A stretch of 64,000 nucleotides of DNA from Liolophura sinensis (lineage: Eukaryota > Mollusca > Polyplacophora > Chitonida > Chitonidae): positions 4,251,001-4,315,000 of the forward strand of contig NC_088299.1 in assembly GCF_032854445.1 (NCBI RefSeq), read 5' to 3'. The position numbers and the translations under genes were made by a program. How positions within the stretch are numbered: position 1 is the first letter of the stretch; every line of letters starts with the position of its first letter. The notes under the pieces were generated by a model that made no database searches, was not told the DNA's origin, and saw nothing but the letters and a program-made list of their open reading frames with translations. Below, one piece after another: positions 1 to 13,809 of the stretch.

Positions 1-3000
1 CGGTTGTAAACTATTTCTACATATTGCTCCACTGAATAGTTCAGAATGCCACGTAATAGGCATTCGTGTAAATTTTGTTCCAGTGACCTTATGATCAGAT
101 CACTTCTCTGTACTTGCAGTCAGTTCTCATCAAACGAGAGACAGAATTATGCAATACCCAACTGACATTTTAAGGTACCATGGACCTATAAGTCAAAGCA
201 GAATATAGCATTCTTCGTGGCACGGTGTGATTTGCCAGAGCATTGTTTGTTTCCATTTTCCAGGAAAACCTCGAAATAAATCTCTGTTGTATAGCAGAGG
301 TCGGTGTGTTGGAAGGGGTCCAGCATGTTTGGTTGTTCGGTTGAGTTCTGCGCAGGCCTATACAGCATATGTGGTCTCCAAGCGTTCAAAGAATTCTGGG
401 GCTCTGATTAACCCATGGGTATAGAAACTGGGAAAATGTGGGTGAAAACTCCGTGTCCTCAAAACATTCATGTGTTTTTGTCAAGGTACAAATTCCACAC
501 AGATCTAGAGAACTGCGGGATATATAGGAACAGTGAGAGCACTTTCCAAAATTACGAGGATCTGCTAAACAGAGGCATTTATTAGTTGCCTCTTGTTTGA
601 CACAGCACTTGGCGACTTTACGTTCCTTGTTAATTGTTGTTAATACTTTGCAACGGATTCGAAGACCCACGAACCAAGAACAGTGCTATTTCTGTCTCTT
701 CTTTACTTTTCCTTTCTGAGTAGAGAGTTTGTTACATTTGTCAGCCGCACATCTTAGAAGCCTACAGCTAATAATCGTCACGGTATGGCTGGAATACTCT
801 CGAAAGTGGCGTTAAGCCACATTAATCATTTGTGCAAAGCCAACCTGAGTTCAGTGCGTCCACACTTTAACAATCTTTTATATGTTTCGGTATCAGGACA
901 TGTATGTGCTGGCCGTTATAACCATTGGAGTCCATATTTCAGCTGAATATAAGTCACGTAGATATCACATTGATAACTCAGTCCTGAACCACGACATGCG
1001 TGTAAAGTACCAGGTCTTATCTCTGTACATGAAAACGTTGTCGATGTGATGCATATTATATGGCAGGCCTGTAGACTAATACGACCTTGTATGTATTATA
1101 AACACCCTTATAAAAATTAGTTGAGAGCAAAGTATAGTAGATTCAACAAGGAACCTGGTCTGACAATCTCCTGTGGAAAGGTTCTAAATAGACCTAACAG
1201 ATCTGAGGACGTGGTTTTCATGTGTAGTAGGCACCTTCTTTTTTTAATGTAACACAAATGAAGTCAGACCATGATGCGTCCAAACGGGAAGCGCGTACTA
1301 AAGAGTATGTTATATGTGTGTGAGAGAGACGCCAACACTTGCATCCCGCAATAGCATCTCCATGTCGATATTATACCAGACGGAGCTATTGTAGACAGTT
1401 ATACATTTACCTTTTTGAGATCTACAGCAGGTATGTGGGAGCCCATATAGCTGACACTGTATCCAAACTATTGAAATGAAAAGGCCGCAGTAAGATCCAA
1501 GCAAATATTATTACAATATTAATGTCTTAATCCAGAACGACATCTCATTTCTGCAGTATTAGTGATTCATTGTAATTGATAGGTATTTTTGATGTCTGTT
1601 GTTGATTGTGTATTTTCCACCTCAGAGTATAAGTTAACAATTAAGGCCTTGTGCTCTCGAAAATGTCGACTGATTGCTCTGTACCATATAATTGGTTTAG
1701 ACAACATCAGCTAAAATAGCTATATACAGACAACTCCAGGGCAGCTGAACAACAACCAGTCGTCGATGTCGTGGGATTCCCTTTGTAACAGGATATTTGT
1801 CAAGTCTATATAGCCTTTTTTGAAAGGTGCAAAATATTTGGAAATATATCTGGCAGTGTTTGTGGGTTGTAAGCACACTTTAAGCTAAATGGAGCGTTTA
1901 TATTTACGGGAACAACCACATCCTATTCTACATCCTACACAACCCGTGACTTCTCTCAACAATACATCCTCTTGAGTTGGCACAAGACAAACGAAAAGGG
2001 GATAGAGGCCGAAAGTCCGCTTATGTCGGCCAATGGCTGCGGCGTAATCCACGCTTCGCCACCGACCCCAGGTGTGTTTGCTGTAGGGCGAGAAGGGGAG
2101 TTCGTAGAAAGGGCAGGCAGCACGATGTGGAGGTCGGGAAAATAGAGCTTTGATGGCCACTGTCTGGTCACGCGCGTTTAGGCCGAAGGCTTTTCTGCCT
2201 CTCCACTGGTCATCTTTGATGAATCTAGGAAACAGAAATGGCGGACGTGCGAACTGGTCTTTGCTTCATACCAATCCCAAACCTAACGTGAGCTGTCATG
2301 CAACGACGAATGGTATGTGCTGGCGCCTATAATTATACTATTCGTTATTGTGATGTGCTTGGTCTACATACGTGCATCGGAAGTATGCAGAGCAAACACG
2401 AAACTCCCTTGTCGAAAAACGGAAAAAAAGTTCGCGAGACATAAAATGTTGGGGAATGTAAATATGTTTTGTTTTTTTTTTAATTTGCAGTATGCCTATA
2501 ACGGGAGATTTTGGTTGCGCTTAATGTTACTTAACTCCACATCAGCATATATAGCTTACGTGTCGTTTACATAGTGAAAAGATGTAACAGCATTCCCTGG
2601 TGTCTGCGTGGGCTCAACAAATGTGGCCCATATCTCTCATTGGTATATGAAGATGCAAGCAGGAAGTGCCTCTGGACAAAATCTTCACGGTTCTTAAATT
2701 ATTCAGTCTAGGTATTTTCTTGCAGGCCATTAGTTGTCTGGTTATATATGCTAACTTTGGTAAGTGGCGCCTAAGAGTCACCTATAACCAATCATTTCAT
2801 TCCGGTAGACGACGGAAACAGCTGTTGTAGACTCGTATACCTGCTCTAATAGGGAAAGATTGTATTAGGACCGAAGCTGTAATTTCGACCAAGACGCAGC
2901 ATCTGTTGGCGCATGTTGTTTCATCAAAAACAGAAGGTAACAGTGCGAAGTCAGTAGAAAACACCCTTATTAAAACTCCCACGCTTCGTATATTAAAATT

Positions 3001-3190
3001 TTTTTCGTAGTTATATTTACACTTTTACCGGGAAGAGATATGGTACAATAACAACTCTGAAATAACAAATGTGAAACCAGGCTTTACATATTGATTCTTT
3101 GTTTCGGGTTTTAATTATAAAGCTATTACAAAAAAAAAACTAATATCAGTGTGTAACGCCTTTATACGTTTTTGTTAAATATTTCGCTTT
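1..3190. other. Non-coding stretch, no gene recognised
   Basis: I see no splice-consistent coding exon or recognisable protein motif here. Open frames are short (up to about 90 codons) and do not resemble known proteins. At about 778-835 there is a decayed SINE-like tail (a 'tggctggaatactc' block followed by 'gcgttaagccac'), a pattern seen again near 12940 and 51400. Confidence 0.5.
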
Positions 3191-3191
3191 A

Positions 3192-3960
3192 CACACAAGC
3201 CATTTTTCAGCCAAGCGTCGAGTTCTACATTCATTTACCACTCGTAAACGAGGTTTTTTCCTCGTTTTCAGAAATGTTTTTAAAAATTATACGGGAACTT
3301 GAGATAATAATAATAATATGAATGAGTAAATACTAACCATTTATTGTCTAACCGTTTACTAACCGTTTATTGTCAGCCATTTTTCAACCAAGCGTCGGGC
3401 TTTGGGATACTACCCATTAACGAAATCTCTTTCCTCACACTGTTCTAAAGGGTTTTAAAATTTCAGAAATATTTAAGAAAAAATGTACGGAAACTTAGGA
3501 TCGGTCAATTTGGGGAAGAAAAGATGACATTTCCTGTTCCGGGTTGCGAGTGTACGTCAGTAGCCAAAAAAAAAAAAAAGGACGATACGAAGGTTTAGAG
3601 ATTCGATGTAATGTCTTGTTGACCTTTGTGTCCTGAAGTCGTCGCTTTAATTCGTCGATATTTGTGTCATGAGTAAATTAGTTTAGTAGATTTGTGTAGG
3701 TAATTTAATGAATTAATGTTAGAACACACTGATCTGCTCTCGTGTGCCGTACAGCGACGACGTCATGGCCCACAGGAACGCTATCATGATGTTCATGTAT
3801 GTCGAAACTGTCTTTTTTTTGGTACTATATCGTACTCGTAACCCGGAACAGAAAATGTCGCCTGCTGTCGTATAACGTCGAAACTCTAATCTCCCGTACA
3901 TGGATCCCATTAAGATGTTTGTTCCAACTACATGTACAAGAGAGTGCTGTGTTTCAGCCA
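3192..3960. repeat. Cluster of direct and inverted copies of a ~120-bp unit
   Basis: Two direct copies start near 3198 and 3374. Both begin with a 'ccaagcgtcg' block and reach 'cagaaat..tt' and 'acggraact' blocks. The second runs on through 'tgttccgggtt', and that outer part recurs inverted at about 3806-3905, so 3484-3585 and 3806-3905 form a long imperfect inverted repeat. The arrangement suggests a foldback or MITE-like element, but I cannot name a family. Confidence 0.5.
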
Positions 3961-5228
3961 AGTCGAGTAGTTTGACCTGAACGAAACTTCTAGTAAGTAA
4001 ACTTCGTTAGGAATAGTTAGTTAGCATGAGAACAGTTGTCTTCTGTAAACAATCTATTTTTGTATGAGGGAAGTTGTGGTTGTCATTAAAGCATGCCAAC
4101 GGCAGAGCAACTTTGGACAGCCTGACGGGTTGCTCGCGTTACCATGGCGACTGAGGATTTTCTTCTCTGTTGGCCTGAGGAGAGGATCTGCTAATAAAGA
4201 TTGTAGTGAAACATCTGTGTATAAGCCACTCCTTCCCTGCTTGGTTTAGAAGAACCCACTTAACGAGGCGTAAATACGTTATGTATGGATTTGTGTATGC
4301 ACAGGAAGAGATGCGCTAGTTACCGTACACCCATACAGAACAGAGCTGTATAATGATAAACACATATACTCCAGAGCGGCCATCAATTTACTTCCCTGCA
4401 CATTAAGCCGATCATACACAATAATACCTCCACGTTCATCCCTTTTCACATTCAACTTGAAAGCCGTTCAACTCGCAGATGTAGCCTTGAGTTTTTTTTT
4501 TTATGAGCACGTTATCTTGATCCTGCACATATCATACATTCCTCATGCACTCAGTTGTCAGTCTAACGACTCTCCGCTCTTTTCTTTTTGTGTCTTTTTC
4601 TCTTTTTTATTGGATCATATAAAAACAATTATTTACGTAAAGGATCACCTTCAGACAGAAAAAAGACCACATAATTAAAACGAGGTCAACTTCACGAACG
4701 TTGCTTTTCAGCTATTTTGAAACATTATCGTTCTGACAAAACATTAAGTGTTAAAAACAGACATATTACAGCTGTCATGCGCAGATGGCTAAACCTAAAC
4801 GTATATTCAGTGAGGATATATGGCGACCTCTAAGACGTGACGTTCGTTTCATTTGCAGCGTCCGTGCATGGCTTTTTGCTATGAAAGTGTGCGAACTGCA
4901 GCCTCTCATCTGTTAGGTTAGCAAATCAAATCCAATTTCAGAATTTTCATCTGACCCAAGCCCACCAGGAGCTGCACTATACAGTAGGATGAGATGGTTC
5001 GTCATGGTTGTAAACTCACATTCCCAAAACTTTTGAAATCGGCTCTGTCTGAATGAACAAGTAAGTGAACGTCATTCGTGAAGGGACATCTCCGAGTGAG
5101 GTTTGGTTAATATAGATGACTCCTTCAGAGAGTGACTTTGTGAATTCTTCTTGTACAGTTAAAGTAAAAGCGGGCTTTATTATACCATTAAAGTAAATGG
5201 ATGGTATTCCAATCAATAGAAATGCATT
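3961..5228. other. Non-coding stretch
   Basis: No gene is supported. The only notable sequence is a near-palindromic 14-bp RFX X-box-like motif at 4138-4151. Confidence 0.4.
4138..4151. promoter_or_regulatory. X-box-like RFX motif
   Basis: The 14 bases gttaccatggcgac resemble the palindromic X-box bound by RFX factors, which often control cilium genes. No transcript start or gene can be tied to it, so it may be chance. Confidence 0.2.
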
Positions 5229-5386
5229 ATATTACAACATGGCTATTTATTTATTTGCTTCGCGTTTTACGCCATACTCAAGAATATTTGACTTATACGA
5301 CGGGGGCCAGCATTATGGTGGAAAGAAACGGAGCAGAGCCCGGAGGAAAGCCATGACCATCTGCAAATTGCTGACAGACCTTCTCA
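5229..5386 (-). repeat. SINE-1 copy, 5' truncated
   Basis: Matches the body and AAATA-type tail of the SINE-1 family (full copies near 37.65 and 45.15 kb), including the 'cgccatactcaagaatattt' block. The tRNA-like head is absent. Confidence 0.75.
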
Positions 5387-6340
5387 TGTACATTATAATA
5401 TATAGGATGTAACTAAAATACACTTGCACTGACTTACTCAAATAAAGGCAGCAAAAAAAACAACTCGGGCTTTACATGGCGCTCATCCAATGTATCGAAC
5501 TTGGGCCTGAGGAAGATTATATACTTTCTGTTAAAGAAAACTTTAATAATTACTAAATAATTAAGTTTTCAAAGGGTATTCCCATATATATTTCCTATAT
5601 ATACATATATACAATAGGCATTATACTGACATCAATAAAACAGTCAGTCAAACTGACCGACTCAAATAAAGGAAGCAATGAAATAACCCAGGCTTTCTAA
5701 GGCGCTCTTCCCACATTGGAAACTAGGAGCATAGCGTGCTGAACTGTAACTGGTTTTCAGCTGTCTCAGGAGACAAAAGAATCTCGGAATCTCGGTTCCC
5801 TAAAGTCGTGTCCTCTCATTCGTCCTCCAGTTAGCCATCGATCCGGCCTGGAATGGTCTACACCAACATCGTAATCACATCAGTATCCAAGGCGACGAAG
5901 CCCATAAACTCGCAGGCGTTGGTTTGCGGAAACCTAATTTCTGTCAATAATTACTTCGCGCGGAAGTGAAAACGCCATTACTTTCGCACCAACAGGAACG
6001 CTCTTCAGCTCTCATTGAAATGCAACGGCTCACTCAGGCTTGATTATCGGAAGTCGTGACTGTAGCTTTAGTGTGCCGTATTCATTGCACGGACTATATA
6101 CGGGTTGGGAGATGGCTTTAGCTGTCATGGGACTGCGTTAAGAAAACCAAACGTCAAATGACGAGATACAGACCTTGAGCTTGCCTGCATTTGTGCCTTA
6201 TCCCAGCTATTATTGGGATTCTTGAGATCCAAAACGAATATTGGCGGTGTCTGGTGGTATTTGTTTTCGGTGTACAAGTAATCACGCCTTTTAATCTGTA
6301 CGGAACAATATTTCGAATATATCAAATACAGGGTTTACAT
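5387..6340. other. Non-coding stretch with short duplicated block
   Basis: Two related ~90-bp blocks each contain 'caaataaaggcagcaa'- or 'caaataaaggaagcaa'-like sequence followed by 'ggctttacatggcgctcatcc'-like sequence. They lie near 5435-5500 and 5650-5720. No gene is seen. Confidence 0.4.
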
Positions 6341-6344
6341 ATCT

Positions 6345-7150
6345 GGCGTTGAAGCATTTGTTAGATTCAGTTGTGTTGTGTGACGATTTTAATCAACGTC
6401 ACAAGTTATCAAAGCATCAAGTAGTGTGTCAACGATATTCCATCAGACGTCTTCATTGACAGTTCCTTTAGTAAATAATACATTCAGTACAGTTATATGG
6501 ATGGCGTCTCTGGCACTGGGCTTCATAACTGTGTCTAATTCCGGTTGAACGTGGTTAGAGGCTGTATTTGCATCGTCATGGTAGCTGTATAAACAGTTGC
6601 ATTCGATGACCAACTGAGCTACACCAGTGTATTTTGATTAAATATACCTTACATGAACTAGGATGGTTTGCAATTTGAGTACAGATTAAATTCATTCGTC
6701 TAGAACATTCCTTACGACATCTCGTCATCAGAGAGAACTGTTGATTGCTTCTCTTTCTCCGTCCCAGTTGTTTTACTTTAGATAATTTTTAGTTCTTTGA
6801 TAGTTTGTGTTGAACGTTGTTTTGAAAATGGGTCTTGCAATTAGTGGTCCATGAACACCCATTAAGGCCGTCAACGGCTGGTACACGTTTACACAGTAAG
6901 TCTTCGTTGACGACTATATCCGCGCCATGTATGATACAAGTAGTTAGCCTGACAAAAGAGTCATCCTTACCGACGATACGTTGATTCATTTTCATATCTC
7001 ATTGGCTCTGTACTCATACTTATTGCCCGGAGAATGGTCTCACACGTTCTCTTTCAATTGCTGCTTAATGGAGAAACTCGGGTTTTCTTTAAAGCTATGT
7101 TGACCTTGCGATTATTGACCTGGAACGTCCATTTTCATTGAAGGCTCTAT
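6345..7150 (+). repeat. Tail of an unclassified retroelement (family R)
   Basis: About 800 bp share blocks with 17380-17885, 41290-41900 and, inverted, 30690-31257. The shared blocks include 'gtgtgacgattttaatcaacg', 'gtgtctaattccg' and, near the end, 'ttattgacctggaacgtcc'. In the 30.7-31.3 kb copy the 5' part encodes the end of a reverse-transcriptase-like protein, so this is probably the element's 3' end. It is broken by stops and small deletions. Confidence 0.55.
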
Positions 7151-8215
7151 TATGAATATCTGTTCCGATCTGATAGATCCGTTAATTGGTTTATTTAGTG
7201 GATTGTTGTTTATCGCCGTGTTCAATAATATTTAGCTTTTGCGACGGCGGTCCCTGATATGGGTAGAGGAAACAGGGTTGTCCAGAGTAACCCGCCGGCC
7301 TATAGGCAAGCTACTGACGAAATTTCCAACATGTGATTCATCCGCAGCTCGAGCTCAATGCTGGCTGCCGTATTGGAGGAAGCTCCCCAACGCTGATAAA
7401 ATTTTTACCAACGTGTAATACAAAGTATGCAATAAATAGAAAAGACTTTTTCATGTACAGCAAAATCATACCTTTCACATTCGGGTTTGTTTACAAAGGA
7501 AATATCTGTTTGTCATGCGCAAGCCCCGTCTCGTATAACTGATCCAGGTGAAAGGAAACGCAAGATGGCGCTTGAGCTAAAAGGGCTAAAAGTCTGGGGA
7601 TGTTTATTCTCCATTAACCACGTTTACGAAGATCTTCCTCTATGCTAAGGGATAATATATTTATGTGTATTTTTAACGAAGGATGCTTGATCTAGTCTCC
7701 TAAGGCCTTCCAGATAGATGTCTTCATTATAATTCATTATGACAGATACTATAAATATGTTAATCCAGAAGTCTGTGATTGGCCAACACTTATAGCCAGT
7801 CACGTGCTTTGGTTTATAGTTGTTTAATTTTAAATACTTCCAAAGAATGCCAAAGCTACAAAACCGAATGAGACAAAAAATCACTCACATGCACATGTAT
7901 GTATGTATAGTACATAGATAGACGGCAAATTAAGAAGAACTCATGCATGCAGGCAGATACATCTTACGTGCAACGGTTGCATCCAAAGGGAAACAAACAC
8001 ATCAAAATTGCATGGCTTTATTGCGTGGTATTAACGTGGCATGCACTATCCGGGCCTCAAGCCGATTCTGAAATTTCATTCGAACCTCAGGCATGTATAT
8101 ACACGCATACAGACGAGAAGGGCAGTAAAGACATGTAGGCTATACATAGGCTATACAACCGTTATTCTTCATAGTCATACATGCAATGTACAAAATTAGC
8201 AAAGTTGAAGTCTTT
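7151..8215. other. Non-coding stretch
   Basis: No gene is recognised. Near 7245-7350 a degenerate repeat block ('gcaagctactgacgaaatttcc') is related to one near 23740-23800. Confidence 0.4.
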
Positions 8216-8365
8216 GGGAAAGTCTTCCAGCAACCAGTGGATAGCCATGGGTTTCCCCTGGCTCTTCCCGGTTTCCTCCCACCATAATGCTGGCTGCTGT
8301 AGTATAAGTGAAATATTCTTGAGTACAGCGTAAAATACTAATCACATAAATAAATAAATAAACAG
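8216..8365 (+). repeat. SINE-1 copy, 5' truncated
   Basis: Contains the SINE-1 body, the 'cctcccaccataatgctggc' block and an (AAATA)n tail. The head is missing. Confidence 0.75.
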
Positions 8366-9539
8366 CAACGGTTTAAATAACAATGAAGGTGGTACTGTAT
8401 GAACACTGAAGTCCCAGTTACACCAGCACTATCCATTAAGCTGATTGCGATCTTCCAATAGCCTTTGAGCCATAATACTTTAATGTGGATTTTGATATTA
8501 TAACTGGTGTACACTATGCCATGTAGAAGCCGATACTGCAGGATATAGTGTGTCAGAACAAATCCTGGCGCTGATTGTTGGGTTTACATGTTACATTTAT
8601 TTATTTGTTTGGTGGTTAACCAAGATATAAATAAATAAATGATATTTGTTTGTCACGAAGAATGTGAAAGAAAGAGCATGATATCAATGTTGAGTAGGTA
8701 AACATTTTTTTGTCAAATTGCCTGTATATCAGTATCACAACTCTTCTCGAATCAGTTCTTATACTGTAACTTGATTCAAGTAGCTGCATCAGAAAAAAAA
8801 AAGAAACATTGAATAATTCTCCGCCCAAAATAGCTGGAGGAGTTGTTCCAGTTTGCATCAGGGAGGTTAGAGGTTTCAGCGCTGACCGCAAAACCCTTCA
8901 ATGTTATATTGGGGTGTATGACGTCATTGCGCCCTTTAAAATACACCGTTACTGGGGTGAATCAAAGCAGAGATCCTCGTCACGGAAGTTGGGAAGATGA
9001 TATCTACTCTACATTCATGCTCTCCCCCACTCCCCCCACCCTCTCCTTCCTTACCCCAAACCGCCGCTAACCGACCCCATTTTCTCGTTAACAGTCGCAT
9101 AGGCAAACTTTGTGCTGACTATCACGCCAGCTATAGGCTTATTTCTCAATGCGCCTGCGGTTATCAGTCTGGCAGATTGCCAGCATCCGGGAACACGATT
9201 TTTAAATAAAGGACAATGATAAACGGGTTTCTCCAGTAGACCGGTAAATGACACGCTGTTCTAATCGGCAAATCTCGCGCTGTTGGAATCGGGAACTGCG
9301 TGGATTATTCAGGTGAGCACATTCTGCTGACAGCCGATAAGGGTATGGGAGGTCAGAAAGCAGTAAATGAGAACAACACTAAGGAGTATAAACACTGTAT
9401 GTTCCTACATATGCATGTAGATATCATATATCACAACTGAACCCCCCCCCCCCCTCTCCCTTTTCTCTACGCACACACACACACATACATATACATATGC
9501 ATACCAAACCAGCGTAATAATTACAGCGTAATAGACTTT
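8366..9539. other. Non-coding stretch with C-rich tracts
   Basis: No gene is seen. C-rich and CA-rich simple sequence occurs at about 9018-9060 and 9440-9495. Confidence 0.4.
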
Positions 9540-9662
9540 GAAATCAATGAATGAATGTTTAGGGCATAATGACGTACTTAACAATTTTTCAGTCATATGA
9601 CGACGAGGAGTCATGAGATGTGTGTAGATATACTGTGTCTGCTTGTGGCAGGGCGAGTCCAT
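9540..9662 (-). repeat. SINE-2 copy, partial
   Basis: Shows the inverted SINE-2 tail and body, with 'aacaatttttcagtcatatg' followed by 'cttgtggcagggcgagtcca'. It is closest to the copy at 22908-23098. Confidence 0.65.
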
Positions 9663-12600
9663 GCCGTCAGATTGCAGCCGTTACTGAAGTATCATACCGA
9701 AGACACCAGACATGATACCCCACCCAGTCACATCACTCTCACACACAGCTAACCAGTCAAGTTTCCTTGCTCTAGCATTTCCGTCATTTATTGTAGCTAT
9801 ATATAGTGAAATATAATACCAACTAATCTCAAAGGGGACTAATTCTACTTCCCGCGCCGGGCCTATATAACTATACGTCATTACATCAGTTAGCTTAGTC
9901 TCATCACAGCCAGGGTAATTTGTATATACATATGTGCATATGTACGTTTCGACGTGCATTCTAACATCGTTGTCAAGTAAGAGATGTTACTCTCAAATTG
10001 TAGATGACTCCTAGAGTTAAGATTTGTCTCATCTAGAGGAGCTCTCGCGAGAATGCCCTTGCGCACCGTCTCAGCAATCATCTATTTTGTCATAACTGTC
10101 GAGAAGGGGTTATAAACTTTTTGTTAAGCACATTTTGGTTTGGTGATTCTTTTGGTTATAACGTTTTCGGTAAATTTACGACGTATGTACAGACCATCCT
10201 GATGTGTTTTTTTATGACAGACACACTTTTTGTTTGACCTGAGCAAAGGATCGGAGTTCAGTCAAACAGTACACGACAAGAAAACTTTTGTGTGCGCACT
10301 GTCAACCGGTTACAAGGCCTCTGGGGTGTATAATCGGGTGAGCTCGGTACACAGGACACATGCAGGCCTGTAGGCCCTATCTCCTGCCTACAGGTGAAGG
10401 ATACAGTACTGATGTTTGTTCCCACAGCGTAATGCGACGTGGAATGCGGATCTAGCAACCACAACTCCCCCTCCCTCCCCCCCCTCCCCCCCCCCCCCGC
10501 TCCCTTCATTGGTGAAATTGTAGGTCTAGATAAAAAAAAGCTGTAGAGCGGAATCTGCCTAAGCTGCCTGAAGATGCTTGGTGCATGACGGACATGCGCA
10601 GAAAGTCAGGCCGGATCTCGGGCTCACATCTCCACACGGTCGCTTAACCAGACAAGTCATAAATAAATCCCGTAAATTTTCTTGTTTTTAGGACAGATAG
10701 CGGCAGTGTGGAAAACAAAAAATTGCAGTTCTCTCTGTTGCTTTTGGAAAGCAAAGATATGTATACAGGTTCGGGAATTCAGACAGCATATCACAACATA
10801 TTTAAAACTAAACCAGTCCCTGTATCTCCGAAACTATATTGTATGTTGATATTAAAGTTTCTTATGCTGTTTAATATGGGATAATCCGTGAATTTGACGC
10901 CCAAAACATCCATTAGGCCTATCATATAATTTGAACCATAAGCCTAAATACGGTAACGATGGTACTGTAAACGCTAAGACAATTGTACTTTAACACGTGA
11001 AGATATATGGAGAGGCCTATTGATGCCTAAATACACCTATCACCCGGTATACCCACATATATGTACAATCGTAATTAGCCCAAGACTGGCGAATGTAGGC
11101 CTAAAAGCTCCATGCAAGATTTGCGCATATCTAATGTCGACTTTCGTCTCGTGATAGCCTCAAGCAGTGAAAGTGTTTTCCTTTTCCTTTTCAAATGCTC
11201 CTGGTCGATGTAAATTTATCTCTGAGTCTCACGCCAGTCAATTGTTAATTTGACGTTTCTTGTTTTCCACTGCTTTTCTTAAGTGTATGTCTGAAATATT
11301 AATGATGCATTTCCTAGAAACACATAGGGGCCTACAGACATGCTCAGACAATGATCAAAATCTTTACTGATGGATATTATTGTGACTCCAAGGCGGTTAA
11401 ACACCTAGGCCCGTGTTTTGTTCCGCTGCATCTTGAACCTTTGACCCGTTTGTTAAATTCAGAAGCGATTCTATGTTATATATAAGGATCCCTAACGAGA
11501 AGATTCGCTCAAACCGAAACACACTTGTCATAAAGAATGTCGCTTTTTCCTGACACTCGATCACAACAGACTTGGTCCATACGAAAAACCCGCCTCCATG
11601 ATGTTGTTTACTCCGGGGTGAGCCTCTCATGAGCATGCACACAAATCTCAAAGCAGCCGAATCACGAGTGGATTTATCGCGCCAGGGTATTGAGTTTGAC
11701 GAACAATTACGCGCAGAAATCCATTATATGCCGCTATTATCTGCATATAAAAATGCTTTTATCGAGCTGGTCCCAGCCGGCGGCCGGGGTGTTATTAGCG
11801 GTATTTGACAGCCGCAAATCCTGCCGGACGTAATCGCAGCCATGGAAACCACTTCGACCTTCTCCAGCAAGAAGCTTAGAGCGAGCGGTCAGCGAGGTGA
11901 AAAGTTCACATACGTTGAGGAAAAACATGGCGTTGAGTGCACAGACCACAGCGCGCGGACATTTTTTGTCTGCCCTCAGGCGCAGGGTTTGATTTTTTTT
12001 TATACAGCCTTTGCTGAAATTACTCCTGGTGGAACACAGCTTGTTAAGTCTCACGTGACGTGGTCTTCACTTATCCTTCAAATACCGTCAATTTTGATTA
12101 CCTGCCAGATTGGAGGGTGTAGAGGATGGACAGGATCGCTGAGCGCTCCACGTACATGTATAGTCTACATGTAGCCAGCCGGCATGCAGCTTCCCAGCCA
12201 GTAATCTCCATGGTCAAATGGCTCATATCTTATCTTAGGCTTTTCTTATTTGTACGATACCATACATTATTCCAACATATCCACCAACTTCGGCCCATAT
12301 TGGCTTGGATCTCTTGAGGCCTGTTTGTCATTCGCGGAGCAAAAACCGAGAGGCTGAGTCTAATTCCTCTGGGATGATTTTATGTTCAGTACTCGGCGTG
12401 CCGCTGTACTCAACAGAGCTAACTCGGTGACGGCTCACTGCGCATGTATTATAGCGCGTGGGTTGAATTTTTGCCTTAAGTTTTATGTGTTGGTTTTTTT
12501 TCTGTTGTGCGAAGGCTGATATTGGACTGACGGGTCTCCGAAACGAGGTCGTTGTGTAAAATGTTGAAATCATTGTTGTAGTCACGACATTTAATTTTTT

Positions 12601-13088
12601 TTTGAAACGACTTCTGTCTAACTACTTTTCCTAAGCGAAAGAGGGTCATTTTTCCACACGGGTGATCATTGTACATAGCTTAATTTTGTCTTGTTTTCAA
12701 AGGCATGGATGTATGGAAGGAGGAACAAGGGGCATACGCGATGATCTATCATAATGCAGACAAATTAATCCAATGTTGAAACAAAGTTCGAGTCCTTCTG
12801 TGTTGGTATCGCACACTGGACACTTTAAACAGCGCGAGTTGTTGCTCCTTCCATATATATGTCCTAGCGTAACAACGTAAAAGAGAAACATTTTGATAGT
12901 TTGAAGTTCTTTATTTGGCTGGTCACATAACTGAAATATTTCCGACGTGGTGTTAAGCCACAATCATTCACTGATTCTTTTTTGTGGCTTAAAATATATA
13001 GTTTTGATTTACTGGCCATGTACTGTGCTCTTATAACGCATATGTTCTTGAGTTCATGGAATAAAACCAATGCTTCAGTGAAATGGTG
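9663..13088. other. Non-coding stretch, no gene recognised
   Basis: Overlapping opposite-strand open frames at 11737-12174 are the longest here, but they resemble no family and show no splice signals. A long C-rich tract lies at 10462-10501. A SINE-like 'gtggtgttaagccac' fragment lies at about 12938-12980. Confidence 0.4.
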
Positions 13089-13238
13089 AAGAAAACACTA
13101 ACATGAAGTAAATGTCAGATGAAAGACCATTTAACACTGTTGAACATATAACCCCATGAAAATAAATCGAACTATTTTCCTGGACATTCTTCTTGATGGT
13201 CTTTCATCTGACGTATACTTCGTTTTCATGTTTTCTTT
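13089..13238. repeat. Foldback repeat, 42-bp arms
   Basis: The arm at 13089-13130 is the near-perfect reverse complement of 13196-13238 (shared core 'gtcagatgaaagaccat'), with about 65 bp of spacer. This is the form of a small MITE or foldback element, with no coding capacity. Confidence 0.7.
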
Positions 13239-13795
13239 GCCTTTAAACGGCAAGTTATGTGTGACCATATATGATTTGGGCTACTGATTAGAAACACTGT
13301 CCATATTTGACAAGAGGTACTTGTTATCAATTTCTCACTGAAAAAATTTCGAAACTGAAGGCGTTCGATGGAGTTTCACTGACACACTAATTTTGGAATC
13401 AACAGCTTGTGACGTTCACTGAAATCACTTGAATGGATTATTGCACTGCGCAAACGTCTATTTTTTTTTTTAATTTCGTTAGCTACGGTACAGGATAATA
13501 ATATTTGTGTATGCGTTTGAATATTGAACCCTGTAAAACCAGAAAATAGAGATGGCAAAGAAGAAAATCTTTGATTAATATCTGTGTTTGTTAACTCCGC
13601 ATGTAATATTTCAGCGCGTCCATGGTGAACTATGGTTTCCCGTGTAATTAAACCGTCTAACGTGCTAGAAATGAGACATACAATTCCGTGATAGAAACAC
13701 CGGTGTGCCATCCATGATGAGTGCTAATTGTTAGCGAAACCAGGCATAAAGACTCTTCGACGAATAAAAGGCACTGTTATTGACGTGTTTGCGCT

Positions 13796-13809
13796 GTTGC
13801 CATGGCGAC
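13796..13809. promoter_or_regulatory. X-box-like RFX motif
   Basis: gttgccatggcgac differs by one base from a perfect palindromic RFX X-box. The ATG inside it opens a 17-codon frame that ends at a GTGCGT donor-like site at 13853, so the same bases might instead be a first-exon start. Neither reading is proven. Confidence 0.25.

Noticed and set aside
11737-12174. Overlapping ~105-codon open frames on both strands
   Set aside because: Neither resembles a known family, neither has flanking splice signals or a neighbouring compatible exon, and they overlap antisense to each other.
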